Shown here one piece after another: positions 1-10,560 of a stretch of 64,000 bases of DNA (position 1 is the stretch's first letter; every line of letters begins with the position of its first letter). Location: contig NZ_VYKJ01000006.1 of assembly GCF_008710095.1 (NCBI RefSeq), positions 62,001 through 126,000 of the forward strand. Direction: 5' to 3'. Both the position numbers and the translations under genes were made by a program. Below the pieces are notes generated by a model. It was given only the letters and a program-made list of their open reading frames with translations, ran no database searches and was not told the origin of the DNA. The DNA comes from Affinibrenneria salicis (GTDB lineage: Bacteria; Pseudomonadota; Gammaproteobacteria; Enterobacterales; Enterobacteriaceae).

Positions 1-1588
1 GCCCGGGCGCCTTCCACAGCGAGGTGGTCAGGCCGCTGTCGACCAGCGTCCGTTGATCGGCGTATACCGTACGCCAGTTCTCCTTGATCTGCTGATACAG
101 CTGATGGTGTTGACGGTTGGGCGTATATTCGCGTTCCCAGCGCACCAGCGCAGCGCCGGCTTGCGCCAGCGAGGGGTAAAGGCCGGCGCCGACGCCGGCG
201 GCGATCGCGCAGCCCAGCGCCGTCGCCTCTTTAACCACCGGAACCTGAACGTTTAACCCGGTGACGTCGCTCAGGATCTGACACCACAGCTTGCCTTTGG
301 CGGCGCCGCCGGCGAATACCAGCGACGCCGCCTGGACGCCGGAAAAACGGGCGACCTGCTCCAGATTACAGGCGGAGACAATGGCGGCGTTTTCCTCCAG
401 CGCGCGAAACAGCGTCGCCTTGTTGCAGCGTTCGGCGTCGAGGGACAGGTTGATGAAGGAGGGCGCGGCATGGTACCAGGCGTTGAAGTGCATCGCGTCG
501 GAGAAAATCGGCATGATGCCCCAGGAGCCGGCGGGAACCCGTGCGGCCATGTCTTCCAGTAAACTGTAGGTATCCACCCCCAGCCGTTCGGCAATGATCT
601 TTTCTTCCGCGCAGAAGGCATCGCGGAACCAGCGCATGGTCAGTCCGGTGAAGAAGCTGATGGATTCGGCCTGCGCCATGCCGGGGATCACGTGCGGATT
701 GACGCGGATGTTCATCTCGGGGTCGACCTGCGGATGAGGCAGATTCACCACCTGTTGCCAGAAGGTCCCGCCCAGCACGGCCGTTTGGCCCGGCCGCACC
801 ACCCCCAGTCCGAGACAACCGAGCTGTACGTCGCCGCCGCCGGTCACCACCAGGGTTTTGGTCGACAGGCCGCAGAGCTCGGCGGCGGCCGGCGTGACCC
901 TGCCGAGCGGGGTGCCGGTCTCTTTGACCGGCGACAAAATATCCGCGCGCAGCCCGGCCATATCGAGCAGTTCCGGCCGCCATTGCCTGCTGGCGAGGTC
1001 GAGCATACCGGTAGTGCCGGCGTTCGACGGGTCGACGGCCAGTTCGCCGCTGAGCATACAGGCCAGCCAGTCGCCGATCATCGTCATGGTCGCCGCCTGG
1101 CGATAGATATCCGGCCGATGGTGCGCCAGCCAGAGCAGACGCGGCATGGCGCTGAGCGCCAGCGTCTGGCCGGAGCATTCATACACTTCGCGCTCGAACT
1201 GGTATTGATGCAGTTCCCTGAGCTCGCCGACTTCGCGGCTGGCGCGCGCATCCACATTGGCGCAGGCCCAAATGGGCGCGCCGTGGCGGTCATACAGCAC
1301 GATGCCTTCTCGCATCGAGCAAGCGGCGACCGCCCGGATCGCCTGCGGCTCAACGCCGGCGTTGCCCAAGGCTTCGCGTATGCACCGGCAGGCCAGACGC
1401 CAGTTTTTTTCCAGATCGAATTCCATCGAACCGGGAACATCCGCCACCGCGAGGTGCCGCCATTCGGCCTGGCCGGCCGCGATCTGCCGGCCGTCGGGGG
1501 TAAAAATGACCGCCCTGATGCTGCCGGTGCCGGCATCCAGCGCCATCAGATAATCGTCGCGATCGGAGGGAGAACTGCGTGTGGTCAT
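1..1588 (-). CDS. lsrK: LsrK, autoinducer-2 kinase (C-terminus cut by window edge)
   Basis: Cytoplasmic FGGY-family kinase that phosphorylates imported AI-2 (DPD), trapping it and creating the inducer of LsrR. The frame is open from the ATG at 1586-1588 to position 2, about 529 codons. It reads [16 protein letters not shown] near the N-terminus and ends WKAPG, almost exactly where the roughly 530-residue E. coli protein ends, so only one or two codons plus the stop are missing. [14 protein letters not shown] is conserved in the middle. It lies 152 bp downstream of lsrR on the same strand, the usual lsrRK order. Identification is by recalled family similarity. Confidence 0.95.
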   Translation of the reverse strand, partial: MTTRSSPSDRDDYLMALDAGTGSIRAVIFTPDGRQIAAGQAEWRHLAVADVPGSMEFDLEKNWRLACRCIREALGNAGVEPQAIRAVAACSMREGIVLYDRHGAPIWACANVDARASREVGELRELHQYQFEREVYECSGQTLALSAMPRLLWLAHHRPDIYRQAATMTMIGDWLACMLSGELAVDPSNAGTTGMLDLASRQWRPELLDMAGLRADILSPVKETGTPLGRVTPAAAELCGLSTKTLVVTGGGDVQLGCLGLGVVRPGQTAVLGGTFWQQVVNLPHPQVDPEMNIRVNPHVIPGMAQAESISFFTGLTMRWFRDAFCAEEKIIAERLGVDTYSLLEDMAARVPAGSWGIMPIFSDAMHFNAWYHAAPSFINLSLDAERCNKATLFRALEENAAIVSACNLEQVARFSGVQAASLVFAGGAAKGKLWCQILSDVTGLNVQVPVVKEATALGCAIAAGVGAGLYPSLAQAGAALVRWEREYTPNRQHHQLYQQIKENWRTVYADQRTLVDSGLTTSLWKAPG

Positions 1589-1651
1589 CGTTAAGCCCTC
1601 TGCGTTGTGCGCGCCTCGGCGCGGATAAGGGATCGATAGGTTATCGGTAGC

Positions 1652-1687
1652 GGCGCGAATAGCCGGCAGCGCCGTTTTATTCGCGCC
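1652..1687 (-). other. intercistronic hairpin between lsrR and lsrK
   Basis: A perfect 10-bp inverted repeat (1652-1661 with 1678-1687, GGCGCGAATA arms) encloses a 16-nt GC-rich loop. No T-run follows on the minus strand, so it is more likely an mRNA processing or stability element in the lsrRK transcript than a simple terminator. Confidence 0.4.
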
Positions 1688-1740
1688 TGTGCGCTCCCTG
1701 AACCGGCTGGACGAACACTGCCGCTGACCCGCACCGGTCT

Positions 1741-2724
1741 TTATGTCAGCAGTGAGAGCATCGACCGCGCGGCGTGTTCCTCGGTGACCAGCGCGTTGAC
1801 GCGCCGGCCCGCCAGGGCGGCGATAATCGCTTCGGCCTTTTCCGCGCCGCCCGCTACGCCAATCACCACCGGAATATTGGCCAGTTCATCGAGCGAGAGT
1901 CCGATCAGTTCCTGATGGATCGTCATGCTCTCCGCCAGTTCGCCATCGGCGCGCATAAAGTAGCCGAGAATATCGCCCACCGCGCCCTTGCGGCCAAACA
2001 ACAGCTGTTCCCCTTCGCTGATATAGCCGGAACGCAGTATCGTGGCGTCGCGCCGTTGGCCGAGCGCGCCGATACCCACCACGGCGATATCCGCCGCGCA
2101 GGCCGCCAGCATGATGTCCCGCACGCTGCGTTCTTCCCGCAATATCCGGGCGACCTCGCTGGAGGAGGCGCGCAGCGGCGCGGGAATAATGCTGACGCTG
2201 CAGGCCGCATCCAGTTGCCCGATGCCGGTCATATACGGGCCGACGCCGCCGGACAGTGTCACCATGCGGATCTGCTGCGAGGTAATAAATCCGCTCAGGT
2301 GCTGCAGCGTGCTCATGGCCGCCTCGCCGAAGCCGACGGCCAGCAATTGCTGCGGCTGGAGCAGCGTCATCAGCATATGCGCCGCGCCGGTGCCGAGCCG
2401 GGTGCTGAGGCCGATATTCTGTTCATCGAGCGCCGGCAGAACCCGCACTTGCTGCAGATTAAACTGTTGCAGCAGGGCGTTCTCCAGTTCCAGACACCCC
2501 TTGTAGCGCGAGTTGATCTGAACGCGGATCACGCCGGACTGACGCCCCTTTTCCAGTAAGCGCGATACCTTCAGGCGGCTCAGATTCAGACGCTGACCGA
2601 TTTCTCCCTGGGTCAGGCCGTCGTGGTAGTAAAACCACGCGATGCGCGCCAGCAGTTCTTCCTCGTTCATCCCGTGCTCCGCATGGTTCAGGTCGGCGGG
2701 CGGCTTTATATTTAACTCACTCAT
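1741..2724 (-). CDS. lsrR: LsrR, AI-2-responsive repressor of the lsr operon
   Basis: SorC/DeoR-type regulator that represses both lsr transcription units until phospho-AI-2 binds. An N-terminal helix-turn-helix ([20 protein letters not shown], roughly residues 36-55) is followed by the sugar-phosphate-sensor domain ([13 protein letters not shown] and VVGIGALGQ segments). The ATG at 2724 gives 327 residues, against about 317 in E. coli. A GTG three codons upstream (2733) is in frame but has no better ribosome-binding site. It is divergent from lsrACDBFG across a 289-bp AT-rich control region that contains TGAACA/TGTTCA repeats. Confidence 0.93.
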   Translation of the reverse strand: MSELNIKPPADLNHAEHGMNEEELLARIAWFYYHDGLTQGEIGQRLNLSRLKVSRLLEKGRQSGVIRVQINSRYKGCLELENALLQQFNLQQVRVLPALDEQNIGLSTRLGTGAAHMLMTLLQPQQLLAVGFGEAAMSTLQHLSGFITSQQIRMVTLSGGVGPYMTGIGQLDAACSVSIIPAPLRASSSEVARILREERSVRDIMLAACAADIAVVGIGALGQRRDATILRSGYISEGEQLLFGRKGAVGDILGYFMRADGELAESMTIHQELIGLSLDELANIPVVIGVAGGAEKAEAIIAALAGRRVNALVTEEHAARSMLSLLT

Positions 2725-2725
2725 A

Positions 2726-2762
2726 TTGAACACTCACAAAATATTAAATCAATTGTTCATTA
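2726..2762. promoter_or_regulatory. putative LsrR operator half-sites near lsrR
   Basis: TTGAACA at about 2726-2732 and TTGTTCATTAA at about 2753-2763 form an inverted pair just upstream of lsrR. The same hexamers recur in the lsrA-proximal palindrome at 2921-2932, which suggests a shared operator. Assignment to LsrR is inferred from position. Confidence 0.45.
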
Positions 2763-2920
2763 ATGGCGGGCGGCTAACTGTGAGCGCGCCGACAGTTTGT
2801 TCTTTTGTTACATGCATTGTCAGTAAAGAAATAGGATTGATACTGAATTGTGATCCGCCTGACGGTTTTATCACCATTCCTGCGCCAGGATTATGAACAT
2901 AATAAATTAAAAAATACATT

Positions 2921-2932
2921 TGTTCATGAACA
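2921..2932. promoter_or_regulatory. 12-bp perfect palindrome, putative LsrR operator near lsrA
   Basis: TGTTCATGAACA is a perfect palindrome in the lsrR-lsrA intergenic region, with a further ATGAACAT about 30 bp upstream (2893-2900). Spacing between the lsrR-proximal and lsrA-proximal sites would suit looping repression. LsrR as the ligand is inferred from location. Confidence 0.5.
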
Positions 2933-2965
2933 GCGCCAACAGATTTCGGGTTTAAAGCAAGGCGT

Positions 2966-2986
2966 CGGGCGCGATTGGCGCGCCCG
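2966..2986 (+). other. GC hairpin in the lsrA leader
   Basis: An 8-bp stem (CGGGCGCG with CGCGCCCG) with a 5-nt loop lies about 28 nt upstream of the lsrA start. It is followed directly by the 14-nt repeat arm at 2986-2999. It could tune translation or mRNA stability of the operon. Confidence 0.35.
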
Positions 2987-3013
2987 CAACCTGAAAGATA
3001 AAGGATAGATAAG

Positions 3014-4564
3014 GTGAAACCGATGCCACTTAACCAGACTGCAACGGCGCCGCTACTGGCGGTGCGCGGCGTCAGTAAACAGTTTTCAGGCGTCAGCGTG
3101 TTGAAAAGCATCGATTTCAACCTGATGCCGGGCCAGGTTCATGCTCTGTTGGGCGGCAACGGCGCCGGAAAATCGACCCTGATGAAAATCATCGCCGGCG
3201 TGCTGCCGGCCGACAGCGGGACGATTGAAATCGCCGGTCGGCGCTGTTCGTCGCTGACGCCGGCAAAGGCGCATCAGGCCGGAATTTATCTGGTGCCGCA
3301 GGAGCCGATGCTGTTTCCCAGCCTGAGCGTCAGGGAAAATATTGTTTTTCGTTTGCCGCGCCATCAGGCGGACGACGACAAGCTGCGGCTTCTGTTGCGC
3401 AAGATGGGCGCTCATCTTGCGCTCAACGCGCCCGCCGGATCGCTGGAGGTGGCCGACCGACAGCTGGTTGAGATTCTGCGTGGGCTGATGCGAGACGCGC
3501 GCATTCTGATCCTTGATGAGCCGACGGCTTCGCTGACGCCGGCCGAGACGGCGCGCCTGTTTCAGCAGGTGCGGGATCTGCAGGCGCAGGGCGTCGGCGT
3601 GGTGTTTATTTCTCACAAGCTGCCGGAGATTCGCCGTATCTCCGACCGGGTCAGCGTGATGCGCGACGGCTGTATTGCGCTGAGCGGCGAAACGGGCGAA
3701 CTGAGCGATGAGCAGCTGATTCAGGCGATCATGCCGCAGGGGCGTCAGCCGGCGCTGTCCGATACGCAGAAACTGTGGCTGGCGCTGCCCGGTCAGCGTC
3801 GCGCCGGCGACGCCGGGCAGACGGTATTGCGCATTGACGACCTGACCGGCGAAGGATTTCTGCACGTTTCGCTGCAGGTCCGCGCCGGCGAAATCGTCGG
3901 TCTGGCCGGCGTGGTGGGCGCGGGCCGCACCGAGCTGGCTGAGTCGCTATACGGACTGCGCGCGCTGCGCGCGGGGCGCGTCTGGCTGAACGACGAAGAG
4001 ATTACCCGCTGCAGCACGGGCGAACGACTGCGGCGCGGGCTGGTGTATCTGCCGGAAGACCGGCAGTCGTCGGGGCTGCATCTGGATGCTCCGTTAAGCT
4101 GGAATGTTAACGCGCTGACCTACAATCGCGCCGGCTTCTGGCTCGATACCCGGCGTGAAGCGGCGGTGCTGGCGCGTTATCAGCGGGCGCTGGGCATCCG
4201 CTTCAACCAGCCGGATCAGCCGGCCCGCACGCTCTCCGGCGGCAATCAGCAAAAGTTATTGATCGCCCGCTGTCTGGAGGCGCGTCCGGCGCTGTTTATT
4301 ATCGATGAGCCGACGCGCGGCGTGGATGTAGGCGCCCGCGCGGATATCTACCAGCTGATCCGCAATGTGGTGCGGCAGAACGTGGCGGTACTGCTGATTT
4401 CTTCCGATCTGGATGAAATCGAGCAACTGGCCGATCGGGTGTTCGTCATGCATCAGGGCGAGATGAGCGGCGAACTGCGCGGCAGCGAGATCGCCGCCGA
4501 TCGTATTATGCATATCGCCTTCGGCGCCGGTCGCCGGAATCCCAGCCAGGAGTCCTTATGCTAA
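3014..4564 (+). CDS. lsrA: LsrA, AI-2 ABC importer ATP-binding protein
   Basis: Energises AI-2 uptake on the cytoplasmic face of the LsrCD permease. Two tandem ABC cassettes: the first has Walker A GGNGAGKS (about 47-54), Walker [11 protein letters not shown] and ISHK. The second has TLSGGNQQK and [13 protein letters not shown]. At 516 residues it is close to the E. coli length. The chosen GTG start at 3014 has AAGG about 9 nt upstream, and an ATG three codons later (3023) is an equally possible start. The final codons overlap lsrC by 7 bp, so translation is probably coupled. First gene of lsrACDBFG. Confidence 0.94.
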   Translation: MKPMPLNQTATAPLLAVRGVSKQFSGVSVLKSIDFNLMPGQVHALLGGNGAGKSTLMKIIAGVLPADSGTIEIAGRRCSSLTPAKAHQAGIYLVPQEPMLFPSLSVRENIVFRLPRHQADDDKLRLLLRKMGAHLALNAPAGSLEVADRQLVEILRGLMRDARILILDEPTASLTPAETARLFQQVRDLQAQGVGVVFISHKLPEIRRISDRVSVMRDGCIALSGETGELSDEQLIQAIMPQGRQPALSDTQKLWLALPGQRRAGDAGQTVLRIDDLTGEGFLHVSLQVRAGEIVGLAGVVGAGRTELAESLYGLRALRAGRVWLNDEEITRCSTGERLRRGLVYLPEDRQSSGLHLDAPLSWNVNALTYNRAGFWLDTRREAAVLARYQRALGIRFNQPDQPARTLSGGNQQKLLIARCLEARPALFIIDEPTRGVDVGARADIYQLIRNVVRQNVAVLLISSDLDEIEQLADRVFVMHQGEMSGELRGSEIAADRIMHIAFGAGRRNPSQESLC

Positions 4565-5640
4565 AGATGATGCAAAACAATCGCGAACTGACCGCGCTGC
4601 TGGCGATTCTGGCTCTGTTCGCGCTGCTGGGCGCGATGGACAGCCGCTATTTCAGCCTGCAGACCTTCACCATGATTTTCAGCAGCGCGCAGATCCTGAT
4701 CCTGCTGGCGATAGGTTCCACGCTGGTGATGCTGACGCGCAATATCGATGTGTCCGTCGGTTCGATTACCGGGCTGTGCGCGGTCACGTTGGGCAGTCTG
4801 CTTAACGCGGGCTATGGCCTGTGGTCGGCAGCTCTGCTCACGCTGCTGACCGGTCTGCTGGCCGGCGCGTTGAACGGGGTACTGGTGGCCTGGCTGCGCA
4901 TTCCGGCTATCGTCGCCACGCTGGGTACGCTGGGGTTGTACCGCGGGCTGATGCTGTTGCTGACCGGCGGCAAGTGGATTGAAGGTCTGCCGACGACGCT
5001 GAAGTCGCTGTCCTCGCCGGTGCTGTTGGGCATCTCTCCGGTCGGCTGGCTGATCTTGCTGCTGCTGGCGGGCGTGGCCTGGCTGCTGAAAACCCGCGCC
5101 GCCGGGCGTAGTTTTTACGCCGTGGGCGACAACCTGGAGGGCGCGCGCCATCTGGGCGTCGCGGTGAATCAAATCAGGATCATGGCGTTCGCCTTCAACG
5201 GCCTGATGGCGGCGCTGGCCGGCATTGTCTTCGCTTCGCAGATCGGGTTCGTTCCCAACCAGACCGGCAGCGGGCTGGAGATGAAAGCGATCGCGGCCTG
5301 CGTGCTGGGTGGGGTAAGCCTGCTGGGCGGGATGGGCAGCGTGGCCGGCGCGGTGCTGGGCGCCTATTTCCTGACGCAAATCGACAGCGTGCTGGTGATG
5401 CTGCGTTTGCCCGCCTGGTGGAACGATTTTATCGCCGGTCTGGTGCTGCTGGGCGTTCTGGTGTTTGACGGTCGTCTGCGCAGCGCGCTGGAAAAAAATC
5501 TGCGTCGTCAAAAGTATGCCCGCTTCACGCCGGATAAACCGTCATCCTCGCCCGGCGAACATGATGCGGCAGATCCGCCGCGCCCGCGCGATACGCCGCC
5601 GGCGGCGCTGACCCGGCACAATAAGAGTGGGGTGGCATGA
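4558..5640 (+). CDS. lsrC: LsrC, AI-2 importer permease
   Basis: Polytopic inner-membrane subunit of the AI-2 (DPD) importer, of the ribose-type permease family. It has repeated hydrophobic segments and the conserved [14 protein letters not shown] and [14 protein letters not shown] regions. At 360 residues it is about 18 longer than the E. coli protein. The excess is a hydrophilic, proline-rich C-terminal tail after YARFTPDKP, presumably cytoplasmic. It overlaps lsrA by 7 bp at its start and lsrD by 4 bp (ATGA) at its end. Confidence 0.93.
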   Translation: MLKMMQNNRELTALLAILALFALLGAMDSRYFSLQTFTMIFSSAQILILLAIGSTLVMLTRNIDVSVGSITGLCAVTLGSLLNAGYGLWSAALLTLLTGLLAGALNGVLVAWLRIPAIVATLGTLGLYRGLMLLLTGGKWIEGLPTTLKSLSSPVLLGISPVGWLILLLLAGVAWLLKTRAAGRSFYAVGDNLEGARHLGVAVNQIRIMAFAFNGLMAALAGIVFASQIGFVPNQTGSGLEMKAIAACVLGGVSLLGGMGSVAGAVLGAYFLTQIDSVLVMLRLPAWWNDFIAGLVLLGVLVFDGRLRSALEKNLRRQKYARFTPDKPSSSPGEHDAADPPRPRDTPPAALTRHNKSGVA

Positions 5641-6641
5641 TGGAGACGCTTAAACGTTACGGCTGGGAGCTGGCGCTGGTTGTTCTGCTGGTCGGCGAGA
5701 TCCTGCTGTTCGGCTTCGCCAACCCGAGAATGCTGGATCTGAACGTATTGCTGTTCAGCACCAGCGACTTTATCGCCATCGGCATTGTGGCGCTGCCGCT
5801 GACCATGGTGATTGTCAGCGGCGGGATCGATATCTCGTTCGCCTCCACCATCGGCCTGTGCGCGATCGCGCTCGGCGTGCTGTTCCAGGCGGGCGTCCCG
5901 CTGCCGCTGGCCATTGCGCTGACGCTGGCGCTGGGGCTGTGCTGCGGTCTGCTTAATGCCGGGCTGATTTTGTTTACCGGCGTCAATCCTCTGGTGATCA
6001 CCCTCGGCACGCTGTACCTGTTCGGCGGCAGCGCCCTGCTGCTGTCCGGCATCGCGGGGGCCACCGGCTATGAAGGCATCGGCGGTTTTCCCGCCGCCTT
6101 TACCGATTTCGCCAGCGGCGATCTGGCCGGGATTCCGGTTCCGCTCGCGCTTTTTCTGCTGCTGCTGCTGTTCTTCTGGCTGCTGCTGCACCGCTCCCGG
6201 CCGGGGCGCAATGTTTTTCTGATCGGTCAGAATGCGCGCGTCGCCCGCTATAGCGCGCTGCCGGTCGCCCGCACGCTGTGCGCCCTGTATGCCCTGACCG
6301 GGCTGGCCTCGGCGATTGCGGCGGTGCTGCTGGTCTCTTATTTCGGTTCCGCCCGCTCCGATCTGGGTACATCCCTGCTGATGCCGGCGATTACCGCGGT
6401 GGTGCTGGGCGGCGCCAACATTTACGGCGGTTCCGGCTCAATGGCCGGTACGGCGCTGGCGGTGCTGCTGGTGGGCTACCTTCAGCAGGGGCTGCAGATG
6501 ACGGGCGTGCCCAATCAGGTATCCAGCGCGCTGGCCGGCGCCTTGCTGATCGTGGCGGTGATTGGCCGTTCGGCCAGCCTGCATCGCGACGCGTTAAAAA
6601 ACGGATGGTTGCGCTGGCGTAAACGCCGCGCCCTTTCCTGA
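5637..6641 (+). CDS. lsrD: LsrD, AI-2 importer permease
   Basis: Second polytopic permease subunit, pairing with LsrC to form the AI-2 channel. 334 residues, close to the E. coli length. Conserved motifs include [20 protein letters not shown] and [20 protein letters not shown], the permease signature facing the ATPase. Starts at an ATGA overlap with lsrC and ends 25 bp before lsrB. Confidence 0.93.
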   Translation: MMETLKRYGWELALVVLLVGEILLFGFANPRMLDLNVLLFSTSDFIAIGIVALPLTMVIVSGGIDISFASTIGLCAIALGVLFQAGVPLPLAIALTLALGLCCGLLNAGLILFTGVNPLVITLGTLYLFGGSALLLSGIAGATGYEGIGGFPAAFTDFASGDLAGIPVPLALFLLLLLFFWLLLHRSRPGRNVFLIGQNARVARYSALPVARTLCALYALTGLASAIAAVLLVSYFGSARSDLGTSLLMPAITAVVLGGANIYGGSGSMAGTALAVLLVGYLQQGLQMTGVPNQVSSALAGALLIVAVIGRSASLHRDALKNGWLRWRKRRALS

Positions 6642-6666
6642 ATCCTGCAACGAGACGGAGTGAATA

Positions 6667-7686
6667 ATGAACAGACCAGGCTGGCAATACCTCGTGCTGG
6701 CGAGCGCACTGACGTTTTTCCCGATCAGTATGGCGCTCGCGGCCGAACGCATCGCATTTATCCCCAAACTGGTGGGCGTCGGTTTCTTTACCAGCGGCGG
6801 CAACGGCGCGCTGGCGGCCGGCAAAGAGCTGGGCATTGATGTGACTTATGACGGCCCGACCGAACCCAGCGTGTCCGGGCAGGTGCAACTTATCAATAAC
6901 TTTGTCAATCAGGGCTACAACGCCATTGTGGTGTCGGCGGTGTCGCCGGACGGCCTGTGTCCGGCCCTGAAGCGCGCGATGCAGCGCGGCGTCAAAGTGC
7001 TGACGTGGGATTCCGACACCAAACCGGAGTGTCGCTCGCTGTATATCAACCAGGGCACGCCGCAGCAGCTCGGTTCGATGCTGATCGAAATGGCGGCCGC
7101 GCAGGTGAAAAAAGACAAGGCAAAGGTCGCCTTTTTCTATTCCAGCCCGACGGTCACCGATCAGAATCAGTGGGTAAAAGAGGCGAAAGCGAAAATCGCC
7201 AGCGAGCACCCCGGCTGGGAAATCGTCGCCACCCAGTTTGGCTATAACGACGCCACTAAATCGCTGCAGACGGCGGAGGGCATTCTGAAGGCCTGGAGCG
7301 ATCTGGACGCGATTATCGCGCCGGACGCCAATGCGCTGCCGGCGGCGGCGCAGGCGGCGGAAAACCTTGGCCGTAGCGATGTGGCGATCGTCGGCTTCAG
7401 CACGCCGAATGTGATGCGGCCCTACGTGACGCGCGGCACGGTGAAGGCGTTCGGTCTGTGGGATGTGGTTCAGCAGGGGCGCATTTCGGTCTATGTCGCG
7501 CATGAAATGCTGAAGAAGGGCGAATTGAAGATCGGCGACAAAGTGGCGATCCCGCAGGCCGGCGAGGTCGAGGTGGTGGCGAACAGCGTACAGGGCTACC
7601 AGTACGAGGCGGCGAATAACGGCATCGTTCTGCTGCCGCAACGGGTGGTATTCAGCAAAGACAACATCGATCAATACGATTTTTAG
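6667..7686 (+). CDS. lsrB: LsrB, periplasmic AI-2 binding protein
   Basis: Periplasmic receptor that captures AI-2 and delivers it to LsrACD. The N-terminus has a typical signal peptide ending near ISMALA before [10 protein letters not shown]. The mature protein shows the family features [51 protein letters not shown] and [15 protein letters not shown]. At 339 residues it is full length. The ligand-binding segments look intact, so AI-2 recognition is likely conserved. Confidence 0.95.
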   Translation: MNRPGWQYLVLASALTFFPISMALAAERIAFIPKLVGVGFFTSGGNGALAAGKELGIDVTYDGPTEPSVSGQVQLINNFVNQGYNAIVVSAVSPDGLCPALKRAMQRGVKVLTWDSDTKPECRSLYINQGTPQQLGSMLIEMAAAQVKKDKAKVAFFYSSPTVTDQNQWVKEAKAKIASEHPGWEIVATQFGYNDATKSLQTAEGILKAWSDLDAIIAPDANALPAAAQAAENLGRSDVAIVGFSTPNVMRPYVTRGTVKAFGLWDVVQQGRISVYVAHEMLKKGELKIGDKVAIPQAGEVEVVANSVQGYQYEAANNGIVLLPQRVVFSKDNIDQYDF

Positions 7687-7763
7687 CCATGTCCGGCCGG
7701 CGCGCATGCCCGGCCGACCCTGACAATAGCCCGCGTCGGGCGGGCAAACGGGAGGTGATTAGA

Positions 7764-8639
7764 ATGGCCGATCTGGATGATATTCGCGATGGTAAAAACT
7801 TTGGCATTGGGGTGGCGCAGGAAAATCAACGCTTCTTTTTGAAGGGCAGCGGAGCGCTGGACTGGGGCATGCAGTCGCGTCTGGCGCGGATTTTTAATCC
7901 CGACTCGGGGCGCACCGTCATGCTGGCCTTCGATCATGGTTATTTCCAGGGACCGACGACCGGGCTGGAGCGCATCGATCTGCACATCGCGCCGCTCTTT
8001 CCGCATACCGATGTGCTGATGTGTACGCGCGGCATTTTACGCAGCGTCGTCAGCCCGGCGGTGAATAAACCGGTGGTGCTGCGCGCCTCCGGCGCGAATT
8101 CCATATTGCGGGAACTATCCAACGAGGCGGTGGCGGTCGCGATTGAAGACGCCCTGCGCCTGAATGTAGCCGCGATGGCGGCGCAGGTCTACATCGGCAG
8201 CGAATATGAACATCAGTCGATAAAAAACATTATCCAGCTGGTGGACCAGGGCGCGCGCTACGGCATGCCGACCATGGCCGTAACCGGCGTGGGCAAGGAC
8301 ATGGCGCGCGATCAGCGCTATTTCTCATTGGCGACGCGCATCGCGGCGGAAATGGGGGCGCAGATCATTAAAACCTACTACGTGGACAGCGGATTCGAAC
8401 GCGTGACGGCCGGCTGCCCGGTACCGATCGTGATTGCCGGCGGCAAAAAACTGCCGGAGCGCGAGGCGCTGGACATGTGCTATCGGGCGATCGACCAGGG
8501 CGCCTCCGGCGTGGACATGGGGCGCAATATATTCCAGTCAGAAGCGCCGGTCGCCATGCTGAAAGCGGTGCAGGCCGTGGTGCATCAGGGGGAAAGCGTG
8601 GAGCAGGCCTGGCAGCGCTATCTGCACGAAAAAGGCTGA
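7764..8639 (+). CDS. lsrF: LsrF, phospho-AI-2 thiolase/aldolase
   Basis: Class-I-aldolase-fold enzyme that transfers an acetyl group from the LsrG product (P-HPD) to CoA, ending AI-2 catabolism. The ATG at 7764, with strong ribosome-binding site GGAGGTG at 7751-7757, gives 291 residues, the E. coli length. An in-frame upstream start at 7689 would add 25 unrelated residues and is rejected. The catalytic lysine is in AQIIKTYYV (Lys203). Conserved blocks [20 protein letters not shown] and [11 protein letters not shown] are present. Confidence 0.95.
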   Translation: MADLDDIRDGKNFGIGVAQENQRFFLKGSGALDWGMQSRLARIFNPDSGRTVMLAFDHGYFQGPTTGLERIDLHIAPLFPHTDVLMCTRGILRSVVSPAVNKPVVLRASGANSILRELSNEAVAVAIEDALRLNVAAMAAQVYIGSEYEHQSIKNIIQLVDQGARYGMPTMAVTGVGKDMARDQRYFSLATRIAAEMGAQIIKTYYVDSGFERVTAGCPVPIVIAGGKKLPEREALDMCYRAIDQGASGVDMGRNIFQSEAPVAMLKAVQAVVHQGESVEQAWQRYLHEKG

Positions 8640-8673
8640 TCGCGCCGCAGGTTAACCGTCGGGAGAAAACGTT

Positions 8674-8964
8674 ATGCATGTGACACTGGTGGAAATTAAC
8701 GTCAGGGACGACAAGATTGATGAGTTTATTCGGGTGTTCCGGGATAACCATCTGGGCGCTATTCAGGAGCCGGGCAATTTGCGTTTTGACGTGCTGCAGG
8801 ATGAGCGCATCCCCAGCCGTTTTTATATTTATGAGGCTTATCGCGACGAACAGGCGGTAGCGGCCCATAAGCGGACGCCGCACTATCTGCGCTGCGTGCA
8901 GCGGCTTGAAGCGCTAATGAGCGAGCCGCGAAAAAAAACGACGTTTATCGGCCTGATGCCCTGA
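8674..8964 (+). CDS. lsrG: LsrG, phospho-AI-2 isomerase
   Basis: Small ABM-domain enzyme (96 residues, family length) that isomerises phospho-AI-2 to the LsrF substrate. The sequence starts [19 protein letters not shown] and contains [20 protein letters not shown] and the [10 protein letters not shown] block with conserved histidines. GGGAG precedes the ATG by about 8 nt. Last gene of the lsr operon, followed by a repeat element and a bidirectional terminator. Confidence 0.94.
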   Translation: MHVTLVEINVRDDKIDEFIRVFRDNHLGAIQEPGNLRFDVLQDERIPSRFYIYEAYRDEQAVAAHKRTPHYLRCVQRLEALMSEPRKKTTFIGLMP

Positions 8965-9002
8965 GACGGGCGAGTCGGGCGGAGACGCGGCAAGCGCTCA
9001 TA

Positions 9003-9258
9003 TATACCCAAAATAATTCGAGTTGCAGAGGGCGCGATACAGCGACAAATTCGTCGGCAACGAATTTATCCAGCCAACGGCTACCTTCGGCGAGAGGCGG
9101 AATGTCTCTCATTATTCCCGGGAGCATATTGCCGTAGGTTCCTGGGGTGAGCGGCAAGTCTGCCGGCCGTGGAGTTGAACTCTGCTGGCGGCCCTGCAAG
9201 GGCGAGCCCTGTGGATGGGGCGAGTAACAAATACAACGCGCCTGCAATTTGAGGTATG
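9003..9258. repeat. palindromic repeat element R1 (lsrG-dolP intergenic)
   Basis: A 256-bp element with imperfect inverted ends: ATACCCaaaataattcgaG TTGCAG on the left, and CTGCAATTTGAGGTAT on the right, which is the reverse complement of the same type of end. The interior is GC-rich and non-coding. It belongs to a family also seen at 10561-10839, 22831-22960, 32044-32099, 44042-44240 and 49657-49844. It fills most of the 383-bp gap between convergent genes, and I see no gene inside it. Confidence 0.7.
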
Positions 9259-9268
9259 AAGGGGACAG

Positions 9269-9298
9269 AACATAACCCTGCGAGGGCAGGGTTATGTT
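9269..9298. terminator. bidirectional terminator hairpin between lsrG and dolP
   Basis: A perfect 13-bp stem (AACATAACCCTGC with its complement) and a 4-nt GAGG loop lie between convergent lsrG and dolP. A-rich and T-rich ends flank it, but there is no long U-tract. Position and symmetry support a shared terminator. Confidence 0.65.
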
Positions 9299-9347
9299 CA
9301 GAGGTTAGCGTTGATCCGCGGCGTTCGTTGTGCCGGGAGGCGGGGCT

Positions 9348-9923
9348 TTAGTCCAGCCAGGTAAAGGCGGTGGTAACGTGTTTCACGCCGCTAATTTTGC
9401 TGGCGATCTCCGCGGCTGAACTGCCTTCGCGCCGGGTCACCAGACCCAGCAGGAATACTTCGCCGTTTTCCGTGGTGACTTTAACGTTGGACGACTTCAC
9501 GCTGTCGCTGGCCAGGATCTGCGAGCGAACTTTGGTGGTGATCCAGGTATCCATTGAGGCGGTACCCAGCGAGACCGGCGTGCCCTGGCGGATTTCGTTG
9601 TAGACTTCGCTGGCGCCGTCCACGCCCAGTGCGATCTGTTTCGCCCGGTTCGACAATTCGCTATTGGGCGCCTGGCCGGTGAGCAATACTTTTCCCTGAT
9701 AGGCCGTCGCGATAACGCGCGCGTCTTTCTTCAGCTGTTCGTCTTTGTTCAGCGCGCTGGTGACGCGCATTTCCAGCGTGCCGTCATCCACCTGGGTGCC
9801 TACCGTACGCGGGTCCGTTGCGGTTTTGGTGGCGACCGCGGCGCTGCCGACCACCACTGCGCCGACGCAACCTTGCAACAGCAGGGCGATAGACAGCACG
9901 GCAAATACAGATCCTATCCTCAT
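9348..9923 (-). CDS. dolP: DolP (YraP), dual-BON-domain outer-membrane lipoprotein
   Basis: Outer-membrane lipoprotein important for envelope integrity. The ATG at 9923, preceded by AAGGAG, gives 191 residues, the E. coli length. A lipobox (LLLQGC, Cys19) follows a short signal peptide. Two BON domains follow: roughly residues 45-115 (VTSALNKDEQLKKDARVIAT, GKVLLTGQAP) and 120-190 (ITTKVRSQILASDSVKSSNV, GEVFLLGLVTRREG). Last gene of the leftward lpoA-yraN-diaA-dolP set, with a 10-bp gap to diaA. Confidence 0.94.
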   Translation of the reverse strand: MRIGSVFAVLSIALLLQGCVGAVVVGSAAVATKTATDPRTVGTQVDDGTLEMRVTSALNKDEQLKKDARVIATAYQGKVLLTGQAPNSELSNRAKQIALGVDGASEVYNEIRQGTPVSLGTASMDTWITTKVRSQILASDSVKSSNVKVTTENGEVFLLGLVTRREGSSAAEIASKISGVKHVTTAFTWLD

Positions 9924-9933
9924 GTAGTGCTCC

Positions 9934-10524
9934 TTAATCGTTCTGGTGTGGAAAAAGAGTGTTATCAATCAGGTCGCACAGGCAATTCACCGTCAGCATA
10001 TGCACTTCCTGAATACGGGCGCTGCGGTGCGAAGGGATGCGGATTTCCACATCCTGCGGCCCCAACAGCCCGGCCAGTTCGCCGCCATCATAACCGGTGA
10101 GGGCCACGATGCTCATATCACGGGTCACCGCCGCCTCAACCGCTTTCACGATATCACGGCTGTTGCCGCGGGTGGAGATCGCCAGCAGCACATCGCCGGT
10201 CTGCCCCAGCGCCCGTACCTGCTTGGCGTAAATTTCATCCGGCAGGCGATCGTTGCTAATCGCAGTTAAGACCACGTTATCGGCACTAAGTGCGATCGCC
10301 GGCAGACTGGGGCGCTCAGTTTCAAAGCGGTTGATCATGCTGGCGGAGAAATGCTGGGCGTTGGCCGCCGATGTACCGTTCCCGCAGCACAAAATTTTAT
10401 TGCCGTTCAGTAATGATTGCACCATAACGATAGCGGCGCGTGAGATCGCATCGGGTAAGGCTTCGGCCGCCGCGATCTGGGTTTGAATACTTTCGGTAAA
10501 ACAGACTTTTATTCTATCCAGCAC
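9934..10524 (-). CDS. diaA: DiaA, DnaA initiator-associating SIS-domain protein
   Basis: SIS-fold protein that forms tetramers bridging DnaA molecules at oriC to promote timely initiation. 196 residues, the E. coli length. The phosphosugar-isomerase-like core is visible in [40 protein letters not shown] and [16 protein letters not shown]. The tail is [17 protein letters not shown]. It sits 10 bp upstream of dolP and is separated from yraN by repeat R2, so it may need its own promoter. Confidence 0.94.
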   Translation of the reverse strand: MLDRIKVCFTESIQTQIAAAEALPDAISRAAIVMVQSLLNGNKILCCGNGTSAANAQHFSASMINRFETERPSLPAIALSADNVVLTAISNDRLPDEIYAKQVRALGQTGDVLLAISTRGNSRDIVKAVEAAVTRDMSIVALTGYDGGELAGLLGPQDVEIRIPSHRSARIQEVHMLTVNCLCDLIDNTLFPHQND

Positions 10525-10560
10525 GTTGGGTTAACCCGTTTGTTAATATCCATGAATAAG

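Noticed and set aside
366..1536. Several overlapping frames within 1-1588 that suggest a broken gene
   Set aside because: The frame from the ATG at 1588 is open to the window edge and aligns with LsrK throughout, so lsrK is intact and the others are shadows. It lacks a stop only because the window ends.
7689..7763. Upstream start for lsrF adding 25 residues
   Set aside because: The extension is unrelated to the family and the GGAGGTG ribosome-binding site clearly serves the ATG at 7764.
9137..9155. ERIC element suggested by CTGGGGTGAGCG in R1
   Set aside because: Only this 12-mer resembles the ERIC terminus; the rest of the roughly 127-bp ERIC structure is absent and the element ends belong to the local palindrome family.
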